Positions 24,752 through 34,896 are shown, counted from the stretch's first letter. The stretch is DNA of 64,000 nt from Litorivivens sp041624475 (GCF_041624475.1 NZ_JBFJUX010000003.1:62001-126000); one strand, 5' to 3'. The notes: generated from the letters alone by a model not told the origin. Numbers and translations are program-made.

Positions 24752-27700
24752 ACAGCGAAGCACAGAAATATTTTTCGACACTTACCGGAAAACGATGGCT
24801 TTCCGGTGTACTGGCGCTGACGATAGTTTACGCAGGCTGTTCCTTGCTGGCGCGCTGGCTGGGTGCACCGACCTCTCACGTACTGCAAGCCTGGCCGGTG
24901 TCGGGCATTGCAGTGACGGCACTTATTCTCGGTGGCGTGCGCCTGTGGCCTGGAGTCTATCTGGGCTGGATGCTGGCATTCCCGTCGACTGGTAATCTGG
25001 ATCACGCACTCTCCATGGGGATAGTCCCGACGCTTTTGATGCCGGTCGGTCCGGTACTGGCTTCCGTTGCAGCCGCGGCATTTGTCAGGAAGCACTTCTG
25101 GCGGCACACGGAGCACTTTGACTTTCGGCTGCGCAGCCGGCGACTTCTGCTCGTTTTGTTTGTCGCCGGGCCGGGCGCCGCTCTGATCAGCGCCGCCTCT
25201 TCGGTGATCAGCACTTACTACTTTGTTGGCAGCAGCGCCGACGAGGCCTTGGCAATTTTCCTGGCCATCTGGTCCTTCGACAGTTTGGGGGTACTACTGG
25301 TCGGCACCGTTGGGATCTTTGCCGTGAAGCGGGTGCGCCAACTATACAATGAGCGTTATCAGCACGTATTGCTGCCGCTGATCATTGGTGCAGGAGTTTT
25401 TGTCGCGTTTTTTTCCTGGTTGATGAGCGAGTTAGACAGGGAGGCACTGGCGAGTCATCGTGCGGAAAATCTCCAGTCGATAGACGCGTTTCACGAGGCC
25501 GTGATGTTGGAATCGGGCAGTATCGTTGCTGCCGCCCGCCATATCGGCGCCAATGGTGGGTTTGATTTGAAGAGTTTCCGGGCGTTTACCCGCGCTGAAG
25601 AAGGTGATGCTTATCATGATGTGCTTTGGGTGTCTGCGTCGCGTGGTTTGTCGGAAAATGTCGATGCAGACAATGTTCAATTTTCGGTGATTTCCAGCAG
25701 GGGAAGACTACCCGGTCCGGGCCAGGAGCGCCTTTCGCAAGCGGCTAAGACGGCCATGGGCGAGCTGGTAAAACGGAGTCGAGATAGCGGTCAATTGGTG
25801 TTCTCGGCAGCATTCAGTATCAGCGGCCATGACAACGATGGCGTTGTGATGGTTAACCCTGTGTACTCGGCAGGTTTTGATTCACATTCTCATACGATTG
25901 CGGAGCGAAGAGACGCCTACCTTGGCAGTGTGCTGGGCGTGCTGGATGTGGGCAAGCTGTTCACAGCAGCGACAGAGCGCTTCGGAAACAATCTACGGGG
26001 GCAACTGGTCGATCGCAGCAATTCCGAGTCGCCGGTAGTGATGATCAGCCGCGGTGCCAGCCCCAGGGCGGGGGAAACCGCTATTCTATTCCCGGTGAAA
26101 CTCCATGGATCCGAATGGGTTTGGGAGTCCTACTTGCCCAGCGGATATATGCCGGGCCATAGCGCGGCATCGTCCGTTGCCTTGCTGATCATGATGCATG
26201 GCACCTTGTTTCTCTACATTCTACTTATACTCCGTATGGGTATTAGATACCGCTCAGTCTACGGCCAGATGCTCGACCAAGGGCATGAGCTTGATCTGGA
26301 AAGAGGCCGCCTGCAGAGAGCTCTGCAGATTTCGGACATGGTGGTGTGGAGTATTGATCTTAAGACGTGGCAGCTCAATGTGCGGCAGGACACCTATGAC
26401 ATGCTGGCTACGACCGCCGAGAGTGAGGGTGGTTTTAGTATGCCCTTCCAGCAATGGGTTGAGCAGATTCTGCATCCGGATGATCAGGCCAGTATGCCGA
26501 CAATACTTCTACCCGATGGCAGTGTAGACAACGAGGCTCTAGAGTCGGAGTGGCAATGTCGATTGCGGCGCCGGGATGGGGAAGTAATTTCTGTCATCAT
26601 CCGCATGGGCTTGGAATGTGACAGCGACGGCAACCCCGAACAAATCGTTGGTATTACCCAGGATATCACTGAGCGCCTGCGTCTCAATGAAGCGCTGCAG
26701 GAAAGTGAAGCTTATGCCTCCTCTATTATTTCAAGCAGCCAGGACTGCATCAAAATTCTGAGTCTCGACGGACGCCTGCTCGATATGACAGCGCAAGGTA
26801 TGGAACTCATGCAGGTTCCGGAGTTCGACAGTATTCGTAATGAGTTGTGGTTGGGTTTCTGGAAGCGCGAAGAGGATCGCAGCGCTGCCGCCAGGGCGTT
26901 GGATCAAGCCCGCGCCGGGTCTACCGGCCGCTTTCGCGGTCTGACGCCGACGATGAACGGCGTAGAGAAATGGTGGGATGTGGCAGTGACCCCCATTGTC
27001 GGCAGTGACGGCTTGCCCGAGCGAATTCTCTCCGTATCGCGGGACGTGACGCTGGAGTACAACGCGCTGGTGGAACTGGAGCGATTAAACGCCGACCTCG
27101 AGGCGGAGGTTGCACATCGGACCGGGGAGCTACGGGACAGAGAGCAGCAACTGGAGGCGACTCTGAACAATGCCGCAGTGGGTATTGTGAAGTTGAATAT
27201 CGAAGGGCGCATCGAACAGGCCAATACGAGGCTGGCCGAGATCCTCGGTTACAGGGAAGGCGAACTGGAAGGTCGGCTGATTATGGATTTTGTCGCGCCC
27301 GAAGAACACGAGGGTGCGGATGAAAAACACACGGAATTGCGGGACTCCGACACGAGCCAGTACAGCGAAGAAACACGCTTTATCTGCGCCGATGGCAGTC
27401 AGCGCTGGATGCGCAGCTCATCAACATTTATTCGCGATGAACACGGAAATTATCGCTATACGGTAACCATTCTAGAGGACTGCCACGAGGCTTACCTGAA
27501 CGCCGAGCGGCAAGCTGCCAGTGAAAAACGCTATCGCAGTTTGTTTGAAAGCAACCCGGTCCCCATGTGGACCTTTGACAAGAAGACTCTGTGCTTTCTC
27601 AATGTGAATGAGGCGGCTATCCGCCATTACGGTTACAGTCGCGACGAGTTTCTTGCCATGACTATTCTGGATATCCGCCCGCCAGAGGACGCAGAGGACA

Positions 27701-30432
27701 CCTTTAATCTCGTCGCCCAAGACGACGGCGGTCTGTCATACCACGGCGAAATACGCCACCTGACCAGCGCCGGAAGGGAGATTATTGTCGATATTACCTC
27801 GCACGACGTAGTGGAGGAGAACAGTAACGCGCGGCTGGTGCTGGCGGCGGATATCACTGACCGCAAGCGGGCTGAAGCTGAGTTAAAGAAGCAACAGGAG
27901 ATGACTCGCTTACTGCTGGAAAACCTCGCGGAGGGCGTGGTGGCCTGCGACAGCGACGGCAACCTTGTCCGATTCAATCGGACCGCGCGGGAATGGCACG
28001 GCGTGGACGTGCTCGATATACCGCCCGAGCAGTGGTCAGAGTACTACGACCTCTATCATGCGGATGGTGAGACGCCGCTGAACTTGGACGACATTCCCTT
28101 GCGCCAGGCCTTTGAGGGTGCCCACGTAGCTGGCGCGCAGATATGTATTGCTGCGAAGGGGCAGACGCCCAGACAGGTCTTGTGCAGTGGTGGCCCCCTC
28201 TTCGATGAAGACGGCAATAAGATGGGCGCTGTTGTTGCCATGCACGATGTGACGGCGAAGGAGCAAGCGAGGCTGCAACTGGAACAGAGTGCGGCTCAGC
28301 TGCAGGCAGCCAACGCGTTGGTGGAGCAGGAACGGGCCGCCCTGGCGGATCGCGTGGCAGAACGTACCCAACAGCTCACGGCGGCCAATAAAGAGTTGGC
28401 CCGAGCCAAGGAAGAAGCGGAAGCGGCCTCCCAGGCGAAGAGTTCATTTCTTGCGGTAATGAGTCACGAGATCCGCACGCCCATGAATGGGATCGTGGGA
28501 ATGATCGAGGTTCTGTCCCACTCGGAGCTATCGCAAGAGCAGTCCTCCTCGGTGGGCACCATTCGAGATTCTGCCTTCAGTCTGTTGACCATCATCGACG
28601 ACATCCTGGATTTTTCTAAAATTGAGGCCGAGCGCCTGGAACTGGAGGTGGCACCTTTCAACCTGGAAGACATGGTCGAGAGCGTGGTGGAAAGCATGGC
28701 CGTTTCCGCCGCCCGCAAAGAGGTAGAACTGGACCTGTTCGTGGCGCCAGAGGTGGCGTCGGGGTATTTGGGCGATGCGTCGCGCATTAGGCAGGTGCTG
28801 TTCAACCTGCTTGGCAATGCAATCAAATTCTCCAGTGGCCGCGAAGGTATCACCGGTAGGGTGAACCTGGATGTGGGGATCGATAGCAAGCACAGCGATA
28901 AGCTCTGTTTCAGCGTGCATGACAACGGTATCGGCATTGAGTCCGAAGTCATACCGAAATTGTTCAACTCCTTTACTCAAGCGGAGGTGTCGACTACCCG
29001 GATGTACGGCGGCACGGGGCTGGGCCTGGCGATCTGTAAGCGGCTGGTTGAGCTCATGGATGGCAGTATTGATGTGGAAAGCAAAATGGGGGAAGGAACC
29101 AGTTTTCATGTTCGCCTGCCGCTGGCCTCCACCCAGAGTGAGCCCCGGAACTGGCAGCCGGACCTTCCGGCGAAGCTGGAGTGTCTACTGTCGGCTACCG
29201 ATCCGGTACGCCGAAAAGCACTTACCCGGCACCTGCAGCACGCTGGTGTCGAGCTGCAGAGCAGTGCTCACCTGTTAGAGGAGGTCGCTACGCAGGCAGC
29301 CGGGCGAGGTCAGCCGGCTATTCTAGTGGTGGACGGTGGCAGCGATACCTTGGCCTGGGTGAACGACAAAGCAGATAACAGCCAGTATGAGCAGCTGACC
29401 TTTGTAGTGTTTACCCGTGGCCTGGAGAGCGGCATTTCGTTTGAGGCTGACAATGTCATTCACAGTCGACACAGCTACCTGCGTCGCAAAGATGTTCTAC
29501 AGTCACTTGCGGTGGCGACGGGATCCGCTTCGCCGCAAGTGATCTCCCGTCTTGACCAGCAAGCACCGATGACGGTTAAGCGCGCGGATACCGTGGCGCA
29601 GGCTAGGGACAAGGGGCGTTTGATCCTTGTGGCCGAGGACGAGCCCACCAACCAGAAAGTTATTCTCAAGCAATTGGCGTTGCTGGGATATGCCGCCGAG
29701 GTGGCTGCTAACGGCGCCGAGGCACTGCGTATGTGGCGTGCCGGCAATTATGCCTGCGTGCTGACCGACCTGCACATGCCGGAGATGGACGGCTACGATC
29801 TGGCTCAGAGCATACGCCGCGAGGAAGGCTCGGCGGATCTGCCTGTTCCCATTCTCGCACTGACCGCCAATGCCCTGCGGGGGGAAGCGGAAAAGGCGCT
29901 GCGGCTGGGTATCAATGCCTATCTGACCAAGCCGCTGCAACTGCAGGTGCTGGGTGAGACGCTGAGACAATGGATGCCGGCGATAGATACGACGATGGGA
30001 TCTTTGGACGCTCCGGCGAACGATACACTGCAGGCCGAACAGGAGGCAGAAATCGCGGCAGCACAAACGACGGTCGACCTGGAGGTACTGAAGTCAATCG
30101 TGGGCGACGACCCCCTGGTGCTGCGAGAGACGCTAGAGGACTTTCTGGACAGTGTTCATCAGCTGAGCGCGGAGATGGAGGAGGCGCGAAAGAAATGCAA
30201 GGTGGTGGAAGTGGCGCGTCTGGCCCACCGGCTCAAAAGCTCCGCACGGACGGTGGGTGCGCTGGCACTGGGGGATACCTGCGCGGAACTGGAGAACGCG
30301 GGCCGGGCGGAAGACTGCCATGCGATCAATCGCCTTTTCCCGGATTTCTGGATGCATGTTAATAGTGCGAAGGGCTCCATTCTCCCCTTGGTGCAGGCGG
30401 AAGCTTCGGACGCCCAGGCCGTGGCTGGATAG
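24748..30432 (+). CDS. Giant MASE1-CHASE-multi-PAS hybrid histidine kinase with receiver and HPt
   Basis: The 1894-residue inner-membrane sensor has this order: MASE1-type integral membrane domain (about 15-200), a further helix (210-228), a CHASE-like periplasmic domain (235-440), a helix (470-495), about five PAS domains (510-1175), a coiled coil (1175-1230), HisKA with His1240 (SHEIRTPMNG), HATPase_c (1345-1465, with GNAIKFS, DNGIGIE and GTGLGLAIC), a degenerate receiver-like segment (about 1475-1610), a true receiver with Asp1674 (VLTDLHMPEMDG), and an HPt domain with His1827 (LAHRLKSSA). This is a His-Asp-His phosphorelay whose final acceptors are likely the neighbouring regulator, lone receiver, or receiver-EAL protein. 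The ATG overlaps the upstream stop. The signal is unknown. Confidence 0.9.
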   Translation: MNSEAQKYFSTLTGKRWLSGVLALTIVYAGCSLLARWLGAPTSHVLQAWPVSGIAVTALILGGVRLWPGVYLGWMLAFPSTGNLDHALSMGIVPTLLMPVGPVLASVAAAAFVRKHFWRHTEHFDFRLRSRRLLLVLFVAGPGAALISAASSVISTYYFVGSSADEALAIFLAIWSFDSLGVLLVGTVGIFAVKRVRQLYNERYQHVLLPLIIGAGVFVAFFSWLMSELDREALASHRAENLQSIDAFHEAVMLESGSIVAAARHIGANGGFDLKSFRAFTRAEEGDAYHDVLWVSASRGLSENVDADNVQFSVISSRGRLPGPGQERLSQAAKTAMGELVKRSRDSGQLVFSAAFSISGHDNDGVVMVNPVYSAGFDSHSHTIAERRDAYLGSVLGVLDVGKLFTAATERFGNNLRGQLVDRSNSESPVVMISRGASPRAGETAILFPVKLHGSEWVWESYLPSGYMPGHSAASSVALLIMMHGTLFLYILLILRMGIRYRSVYGQMLDQGHELDLERGRLQRALQISDMVVWSIDLKTWQLNVRQDTYDMLATTAESEGGFSMPFQQWVEQILHPDDQASMPTILLPDGSVDNEALESEWQCRLRRRDGEVISVIIRMGLECDSDGNPEQIVGITQDITERLRLNEALQESEAYASSIISSSQDCIKILSLDGRLLDMTAQGMELMQVPEFDSIRNELWLGFWKREEDRSAAARALDQARAGSTGRFRGLTPTMNGVEKWWDVAVTPIVGSDGLPERILSVSRDVTLEYNALVELERLNADLEAEVAHRTGELRDREQQLEATLNNAAVGIVKLNIEGRIEQANTRLAEILGYREGELEGRLIMDFVAPEEHEGADEKHTELRDSDTSQYSEETRFICADGSQRWMRSSSTFIRDEHGNYRYTVTILEDCHEAYLNAERQAASEKRYRSLFESNPVPMWTFDKKTLCFLNVNEAAIRHYGYSRDEFLAMTILDIRPPEDAEDTFNLVAQDDGGLSYHGEIRHLTSAGREIIVDITSHDVVEENSNARLVLAADITDRKRAEAELKKQQEMTRLLLENLAEGVVACDSDGNLVRFNRTAREWHGVDVLDIPPEQWSEYYDLYHADGETPLNLDDIPLRQAFEGAHVAGAQICIAAKGQTPRQVLCSGGPLFDEDGNKMGAVVAMHDVTAKEQARLQLEQSAAQLQAANALVEQERAALADRVAERTQQLTAANKELARAKEEAEAASQAKSSFLAVMSHEIRTPMNGIVGMIEVLSHSELSQEQSSSVGTIRDSAFSLLTIIDDILDFSKIEAERLELEVAPFNLEDMVESVVESMAVSAARKEVELDLFVAPEVASGYLGDASRIRQVLFNLLGNAIKFSSGREGITGRVNLDVGIDSKHSDKLCFSVHDNGIGIESEVIPKLFNSFTQAEVSTTRMYGGTGLGLAICKRLVELMDGSIDVESKMGEGTSFHVRLPLASTQSEPRNWQPDLPAKLECLLSATDPVRRKALTRHLQHAGVELQSSAHLLEEVATQAAGRGQPAILVVDGGSDTLAWVNDKADNSQYEQLTFVVFTRGLESGISFEADNVIHSRHSYLRRKDVLQSLAVATGSASPQVISRLDQQAPMTVKRADTVAQARDKGRLILVAEDEPTNQKVILKQLALLGYAAEVAANGAEALRMWRAGNYACVLTDLHMPEMDGYDLAQSIRREEGSADLPVPILALTANALRGEAEKALRLGINAYLTKPLQLQVLGETLRQWMPAIDTTMGSLDAPANDTLQAEQEAEIAAAQTTVDLEVLKSIVGDDPLVLRETLEDFLDSVHQLSAEMEEARKKCKVVEVARLAHRLKSSARTVGALALGDTCAELENAGRAEDCHAINRLFPDFWMHVNSAKGSILPLVQAEASDAQAVAG

Positions 30433-30472
30433 CTCGCGGCCGGCGCCTTAGAGTAAGGAGGGGAGTGTCAGG

Positions 30473-31330
30473 CTAGCGCAAGATCAAGACGGGAACAGTG
30501 CTTGTGGCCAGCATTTTCGTGGTGTTACTGCCGACGATAAAATCTCTGATCCGGGAATGGCCGTAGGCGCCCATGACTTTCAATTCGATATTGAAGCGTT
30601 GTTGAAAGTCCATCAGGCTTGCATTGACCTCGCCCTGAACCAGATGGGCTTCAACCTGGTGCTCTTTGTCAGTCAGGGTTTTACACGCCGCTTCAAGCCG
30701 CGTCCGGTTTTCCTGGTTCTCCTTGCCCACCATCACCACATGCCCGGAAAGCTTTGCAAGCAAAGGGCTGCTGGCGATCCGGTCGATGGCCTTATCGGAG
30801 GTTTCGCTGCCATCGTAAGCCAGCATGTAGTTGCTGGGCGTTGTAAACGTTCCTGTCGCCATCATGATTGGCGTGTGTATGGCTCGCACGACATTTTCAA
30901 TGTGAGAACCAATCACCTGTTTGCTGGGGTCGTGGTCTTCGCCGAGTCTGCCAATCACATACAATCGGGTCTTGTCTTCACAAGCCAGCAGCGCATCCAG
31001 CAAACGATCGTGTCTTTGCTCGCCAATGGCTTCGACGGCACCGGCGCTGGTTGCTCTCTGTATTGCATCGTCCAACAGGTGTTTGCCGTGTTCGATGGCC
31101 ATCTTGTTGCGTTTTTCATCGAGCAGTGTCAGTTCATCGAGAAGATGCTCGCGACTGCCCAGGCCAATAGCGCCCGACAGATCTTCCCTTGAAGGTGAAA
31201 GGGTTTTCTCCAGCACGTGGAGGAAGGCCAGAGGCGCGTCCAGAATAGCGCTTGCCCAGGCCGCGGTATCGCATACGCTGCTTGAAATAGCCGATCCGTC
31301 TATACAGGCGGTAACTTGCAGTTTTTTCAT
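30473..31330 (-). CDS. Tandem-domain universal stress protein (UspA family)
   Basis: The 285-residue protein contains two Usp domains (about 1-145 and 150-285). The second keeps the ATP-binding pattern GAYGHS...VGSN before the C-terminal strand (TSTVPVLILR). The first is more degenerate. It lies 16 bp downstream of a SulP transporter on the same strand, with GGAGAAG before the ATG, so the two form an operon. Usp genes beside SulP transporters are a recurring pair in bacteria. The link suggests that this Usp modulates or responds to anion or bicarbonate transport; that is inference. Confidence 0.88.
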   Translation of the reverse strand: MKKLQVTACIDGSAISSSVCDTAAWASAILDAPLAFLHVLEKTLSPSREDLSGAIGLGSREHLLDELTLLDEKRNKMAIEHGKHLLDDAIQRATSAGAVEAIGEQRHDRLLDALLACEDKTRLYVIGRLGEDHDPSKQVIGSHIENVVRAIHTPIMMATGTFTTPSNYMLAYDGSETSDKAIDRIASSPLLAKLSGHVVMVGKENQENRTRLEAACKTLTDKEHQVEAHLVQGEVNASLMDFQQRFNIELKVMGAYGHSRIRDFIVGSNTTKMLATSTVPVLILR

Positions 31331-31346
31331 TATTCTTCTCCGTCGA

Positions 31347-32834
31347 TTAGTGGCCGGCCATCATTTTTTCAACTTCTTCGGGTTTGTCGTGAACACCAAA
31401 CCTGTCGACAACGGTGCGCGTCGCTTCATTCATGCCGACGATATTCACATCAGCGCCTTCACGTCGGAATTTGATAACGATCTTGTCCAGCGCTGCGACC
31501 GAGGTGATGTCCCAAAAATGGGCCTGATGCAAATCGATGGTAACGCGATCAACCACTTCCTTGAAATCAAAGGACTCCATAAAGTGATCTGCAGAAGCAA
31601 AAAACACCTGCCCAACGACCTTGTAGTGGCGGTGTCCGTCTTCGATCTTTTCATCTTTAACCACCATAAAGCGGCCAATCTTGTTGGCGAAGAACAGCGC
31701 CGCCAGCAGCACGCCGACAAACACGCCGATGGCGAGATTGTGTGTTGCGACGACTACGGCAACCGTCGCGATCATGACGATATTGCTGGATAAAGGGTGT
31801 TTTTTCAGGTTGCGAAGCGAATCCCAGGAGAAGGTGCCGATAGAGACCATGATCATCACCGCGACCAACGCGGCCATGGGGATTTGTTTCAACCAATCAC
31901 CGAGAAAAACGATCAGGATCAGCAGGAATACACCGGCTGAAAACGAAGAGAGTCGGCCTCGACCGCCGGATTTCACATTGATAATGGACTGGCCGATCAT
32001 CGCGCATCCAGCCATGCCGCCCAAAAGACCCGCACCGATATTGGCGATGCCCTGGCCTTTACACTCGCGGTTTTTATCGCTTTTGGTATCTGTCAGGTCG
32101 TCGACAATGGTCGCGGTCATCATGGATTCGAGCAAACCAACCACAGCCAGACCAATAGAGTAGGGCAGTATGATTTGCAGCGTGGTGAGGTTGAGCGGAA
32201 CGTCGGGCCAGAGGAAAACCGGCAAGGTATCTGGCAATTGACCCATGTCACCGACGGTGCGGATATCCAGATTCAAAAGGATAGCAACGATGGTCATGCT
32301 GATAATGCAGACAAGTGGTGACGGGATGATTTTGCCTACCGTCGGCAGCAGGGGGAACAGATAAATAATCCCCAGCCCGGCCGCTGTCATGGCGTAGACA
32401 TGCCAGGTTACGTTGGTTAGTTCCGGTAGCTGAGCCATGAAGATGAGAATGGCCAAAGCGTTCACAAACCCGGTTACGACCGAGCGGGAAACAAAGCGCA
32501 TCAGGCTGCCCAGTTGCAGAAAACCCGCAGCGATCTGAAATACGCCGGTCAGCAGCGTCGCCGCGAGCAGATATTCCAGTCCATGCTGTTTGACCAAGGT
32601 CACCATGAGCAGGGCCATGGCACCTGTAGCCGCGCTGATCATGCCTGGGCGTCCGCCAACGACTGCGGTGACAACGGCAATACAGAAAGAGGCGTATAGC
32701 CCGACCTTGGGATCTACCCCGGCGATGATGGAAAAGGCGATAGCCTCGGGAATCAGTGCCAGCGCAACCACGAGGCCCGCCAGCAGGTCTCCACGCGTAT
32801 TGAAAAACCAGTTTTGCTTAATTGTTTCTAACAT
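31347..32834 (-). CDS. SulP-family inorganic anion transporter
   Basis: The 495-residue protein has the SulP/SLC26 layout: about 12-14 membrane helices (residues 1-380), then a cytoplasmic STAS domain (about 395-490, VDRVTIDLHQAHFWDITSVAALDKIVIKFRREG). The N-terminal LLAGLVVALALIPEAIAFSIIAGVDP is the family signature. Substrates in this family include bicarbonate, sulfate and dicarboxylates. The short length and association with Usp favour the bicarbonate-type subgroup, but this is not proven by sequence. The gene is followed by the Usp gene. Confidence 0.9.
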   Translation of the reverse strand: MLETIKQNWFFNTRGDLLAGLVVALALIPEAIAFSIIAGVDPKVGLYASFCIAVVTAVVGGRPGMISAATGAMALLMVTLVKQHGLEYLLAATLLTGVFQIAAGFLQLGSLMRFVSRSVVTGFVNALAILIFMAQLPELTNVTWHVYAMTAAGLGIIYLFPLLPTVGKIIPSPLVCIISMTIVAILLNLDIRTVGDMGQLPDTLPVFLWPDVPLNLTTLQIILPYSIGLAVVGLLESMMTATIVDDLTDTKSDKNRECKGQGIANIGAGLLGGMAGCAMIGQSIINVKSGGRGRLSSFSAGVFLLILIVFLGDWLKQIPMAALVAVMIMVSIGTFSWDSLRNLKKHPLSSNIVMIATVAVVVATHNLAIGVFVGVLLAALFFANKIGRFMVVKDEKIEDGHRHYKVVGQVFFASADHFMESFDFKEVVDRVTIDLHQAHFWDITSVAALDKIVIKFRREGADVNIVGMNEATRTVVDRFGVHDKPEEVEKMMAGH

Positions 32835-33201
32835 TCACAACCTGCGAGTAAATAATCTTGTCCGGCAATGCAGCGGCATCGCGGGAATAATCAATTGAAC
32901 GGACAAAGGCACACAAACAGCGTGCGCAATCTAAGGGGAAAGCGTACGGCAATCGAGATAATTGTGAGAAAGGAGCGCTATGGCGGACTAACTGACACTG
33001 GGGATTCCGGAGAGAAGTTTCGTTTTGGAGCGCGCATTGTACGCGAGTGACCCTTTAAAGCAATTAAGGGAGCACGAACTGCGCAGGCCCGAAGAGATCG
33101 CACAAAGCCCGGCAGATGCTGGGCTTGTTCATGTTGGTAGTATGATTTTGCAGCGCGAACCTGCTTGAGGGGCTGATTCTGGGGGGGGGTAAGCGCCTGC
33201 C
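32835..33201. other. Intergenic region between sulP and ilvD
   Basis: This 367-bp spacer lies upstream of sulP and downstream of ilvD, both on the minus strand. It should contain the sulP promoter and the ilvD terminator. I see one hairpin (33105-33126, listed separately), a run of ten G bases (33180-33189), and no convincing coding frame or RNA gene. Confidence 0.6.
33105..33126 (-). terminator. Weak hairpin downstream of ilvD
   Basis: AAGCCCGGCA and TGCTGGGCTT can pair, with one G-T wobble. On the minus strand the hairpin is followed by TGTG rather than a T-run, so it is only a candidate terminator for ilvD, lying 76 bp past its stop. Confidence 0.35.
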
Positions 33202-34896
33202 TCACCCCACATCAGGTGAATCAGTAACTGCCCCGCCTGACGCCGACCCCACCAGCTTCGCATATTTCGCCAAGGCACCGCGCCGGTAGCGCAGAGGTGG
33301 GCGCTGCCAGGATTGGAGCCGAGTGCTTATTTCAGCTTCGTCCACGTGCAGGGTGATTTCGTCCTGTTCGGCATCAATGGTGATCTGGTCGCCATCCTGA
33401 ACAATCGCCAGGGGGCCGCCGTCCATCGCTTCGGGGCTGATATGGCCCACCACAAAGCCGTGGCTGCCGCCTGAGAATCGCCCGTCGGTGATCAGCGCCA
33501 CGTCTTCACCCAGGCCCCGCCCCATGATGGCCGAGGTGGGGGCGAGCATCTCGCGCATGCCCGGGCCCCCCTTGGGGCCCTCGTAGCGGATAACGATAAC
33601 GTCGCCGGCTTGCACTGTACCATCAAGAATCCGGTCCAGAGTTTCCTCTTCGGACTCGAATACCCGCGCACGTCCGGTAAAGGACAGGCCCTCTTTGCCG
33701 GTGATCTTGGCCACTGCACCTTCGGGGGCGAGATTGCCGCGCAGAATACGCAGGTGGCTGTCTTTCTTGATGGGCTGTTCCAGGGGGCGGATGATGTCCT
33801 GACCTGCCGGGTAGTCTGGCGTGTCAGCCAGATCTTCGGCGAGGGTGTTACCCGTAACCGTCAGACAGTCGCCGTGCAGCAGCCCCGCATCCAGCAGCCG
33901 TTTCATCAGCGGGCGGATGCCGCCGATTTCCACCAGCTCCGACATCATGTACTGGCCCGATGGGCGCAGGTCTGCCACGACAGGCACGCGGCGCCCGATA
34001 TGGGTGAAATCGTCGATGGAAAGGTCGACTTCCATGGCGTCGGCCATGGCTAGCAGGTGCAATACGGCATTGGTGGAGCCGCCCAGGGCAATAACGACGG
34101 TGATGGCGTTCTCAAAGGCTTCGCGGGTCATGATGTCGCGCGGGCGAATGTCCCGGTCAATCAGCTTAACCACCGCCTCGCCAGCGGCTTCACAATCCTG
34201 TTTTTTACTGTCAGATATGGCGTCCTGCGCGCTGCTGCCGGGCAGACTCATGCCGAGGGCTTCGATGGCCGAAGCCATGGTGTTGGCGGTGTACATACCG
34301 CCGCAGGAGCCGGGGCCGGGGATGGCTTCCTTCTCTATCTGCTCTACTTCGATCAGCTCCATATCGCCCTTGGCGTGCGCGCCCACCGCCTCAAACACCG
34401 AAATGATGTCGGTGTGGCCCTTGCCCGGACGAATGGTTCCGCCGTACACAAACACGGAAGGCCTGTTTAGTCGCGCCATGGCAATCAGGCAACCCGGCAT
34501 GTTCTTGTCACAACCGCCGATGGTCACCAGGCCGTCGAAAGCCTCGCAGCCGGTAACAGTCTCGATGGAATCGGCGATAACCTCGCGCGATACCAGTGAG
34601 TACTTCATGCCCTCATAGCCGTTGGCGATACCGTCGGAAATGGTGATGGTGTTAAAGATCACACCTTTGCCGCCGGCGGCGTCCGCGCCCTTGCACGCCA
34701 GATCGGCAAGCTTGTCGATATGCATGTTGCAAGGGGTCACCATACTCCAGGTGGAGGCGATGCCGATCTGGGGCTTTTTAAAGTCTTCGTCGGTAAAGCC
34801 GGTAGCGCGCAGCATAGCCCGCCCCGGCGCTTTGCGGATGCCGTCCACCAGCTCGCTGCTGTAGGGGCGTTTGTGTGTGTTCGTATTGTCACTCAT
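33202..34896 (-). CDS. ilvD: Dihydroxy-acid dehydratase
   Basis: It dehydrates dihydroxy acids to the 2-keto acid precursors of valine, isoleucine and leucine, using an Fe-S cluster. The 564-residue product is of the shorter IlvD subgroup. The Fe-S cysteines are visible in TPCNMH, GGCDKNMPGC and GSCGGMYTANT. RFSGGSHGFVVGHISPEA and the early IGIASTWSMVTPC segment are also typical. The ATG at 34896 is chosen because GGAG lies 6 nt upstream and the product then begins MSDNTNTHKRPYSSELVDGIRKAPGRAML. A longer frame to 34995 has a basic extension unlike the family. tadA is divergent. Confidence 0.94.
   Translation of the reverse strand: MSDNTNTHKRPYSSELVDGIRKAPGRAMLRATGFTDEDFKKPQIGIASTWSMVTPCNMHIDKLADLACKGADAAGGKGVIFNTITISDGIANGYEGMKYSLVSREVIADSIETVTGCEAFDGLVTIGGCDKNMPGCLIAMARLNRPSVFVYGGTIRPGKGHTDIISVFEAVGAHAKGDMELIEVEQIEKEAIPGPGSCGGMYTANTMASAIEALGMSLPGSSAQDAISDSKKQDCEAAGEAVVKLIDRDIRPRDIMTREAFENAITVVIALGGSTNAVLHLLAMADAMEVDLSIDDFTHIGRRVPVVADLRPSGQYMMSELVEIGGIRPLMKRLLDAGLLHGDCLTVTGNTLAEDLADTPDYPAGQDIIRPLEQPIKKDSHLRILRGNLAPEGAVAKITGKEGLSFTGRARVFESEEETLDRILDGTVQAGDVIVIRYEGPKGGPGMREMLAPTSAIMGRGLGEDVALITDGRFSGGSHGFVVGHISPEAMDGGPLAIVQDGDQITIDAEQDEITLHVDEAEISTRLQSWQRPPLRYRRGALAKYAKLVGSASGGAVTDSPDVG

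Noticed and set aside
33180..33189. Run of ten G bases as a phase-variation tract
   Set aside because: It lies after the ilvD stop and far from the sulP start, so slippage would not switch a reading frame. It could also be prone to sequencing error.
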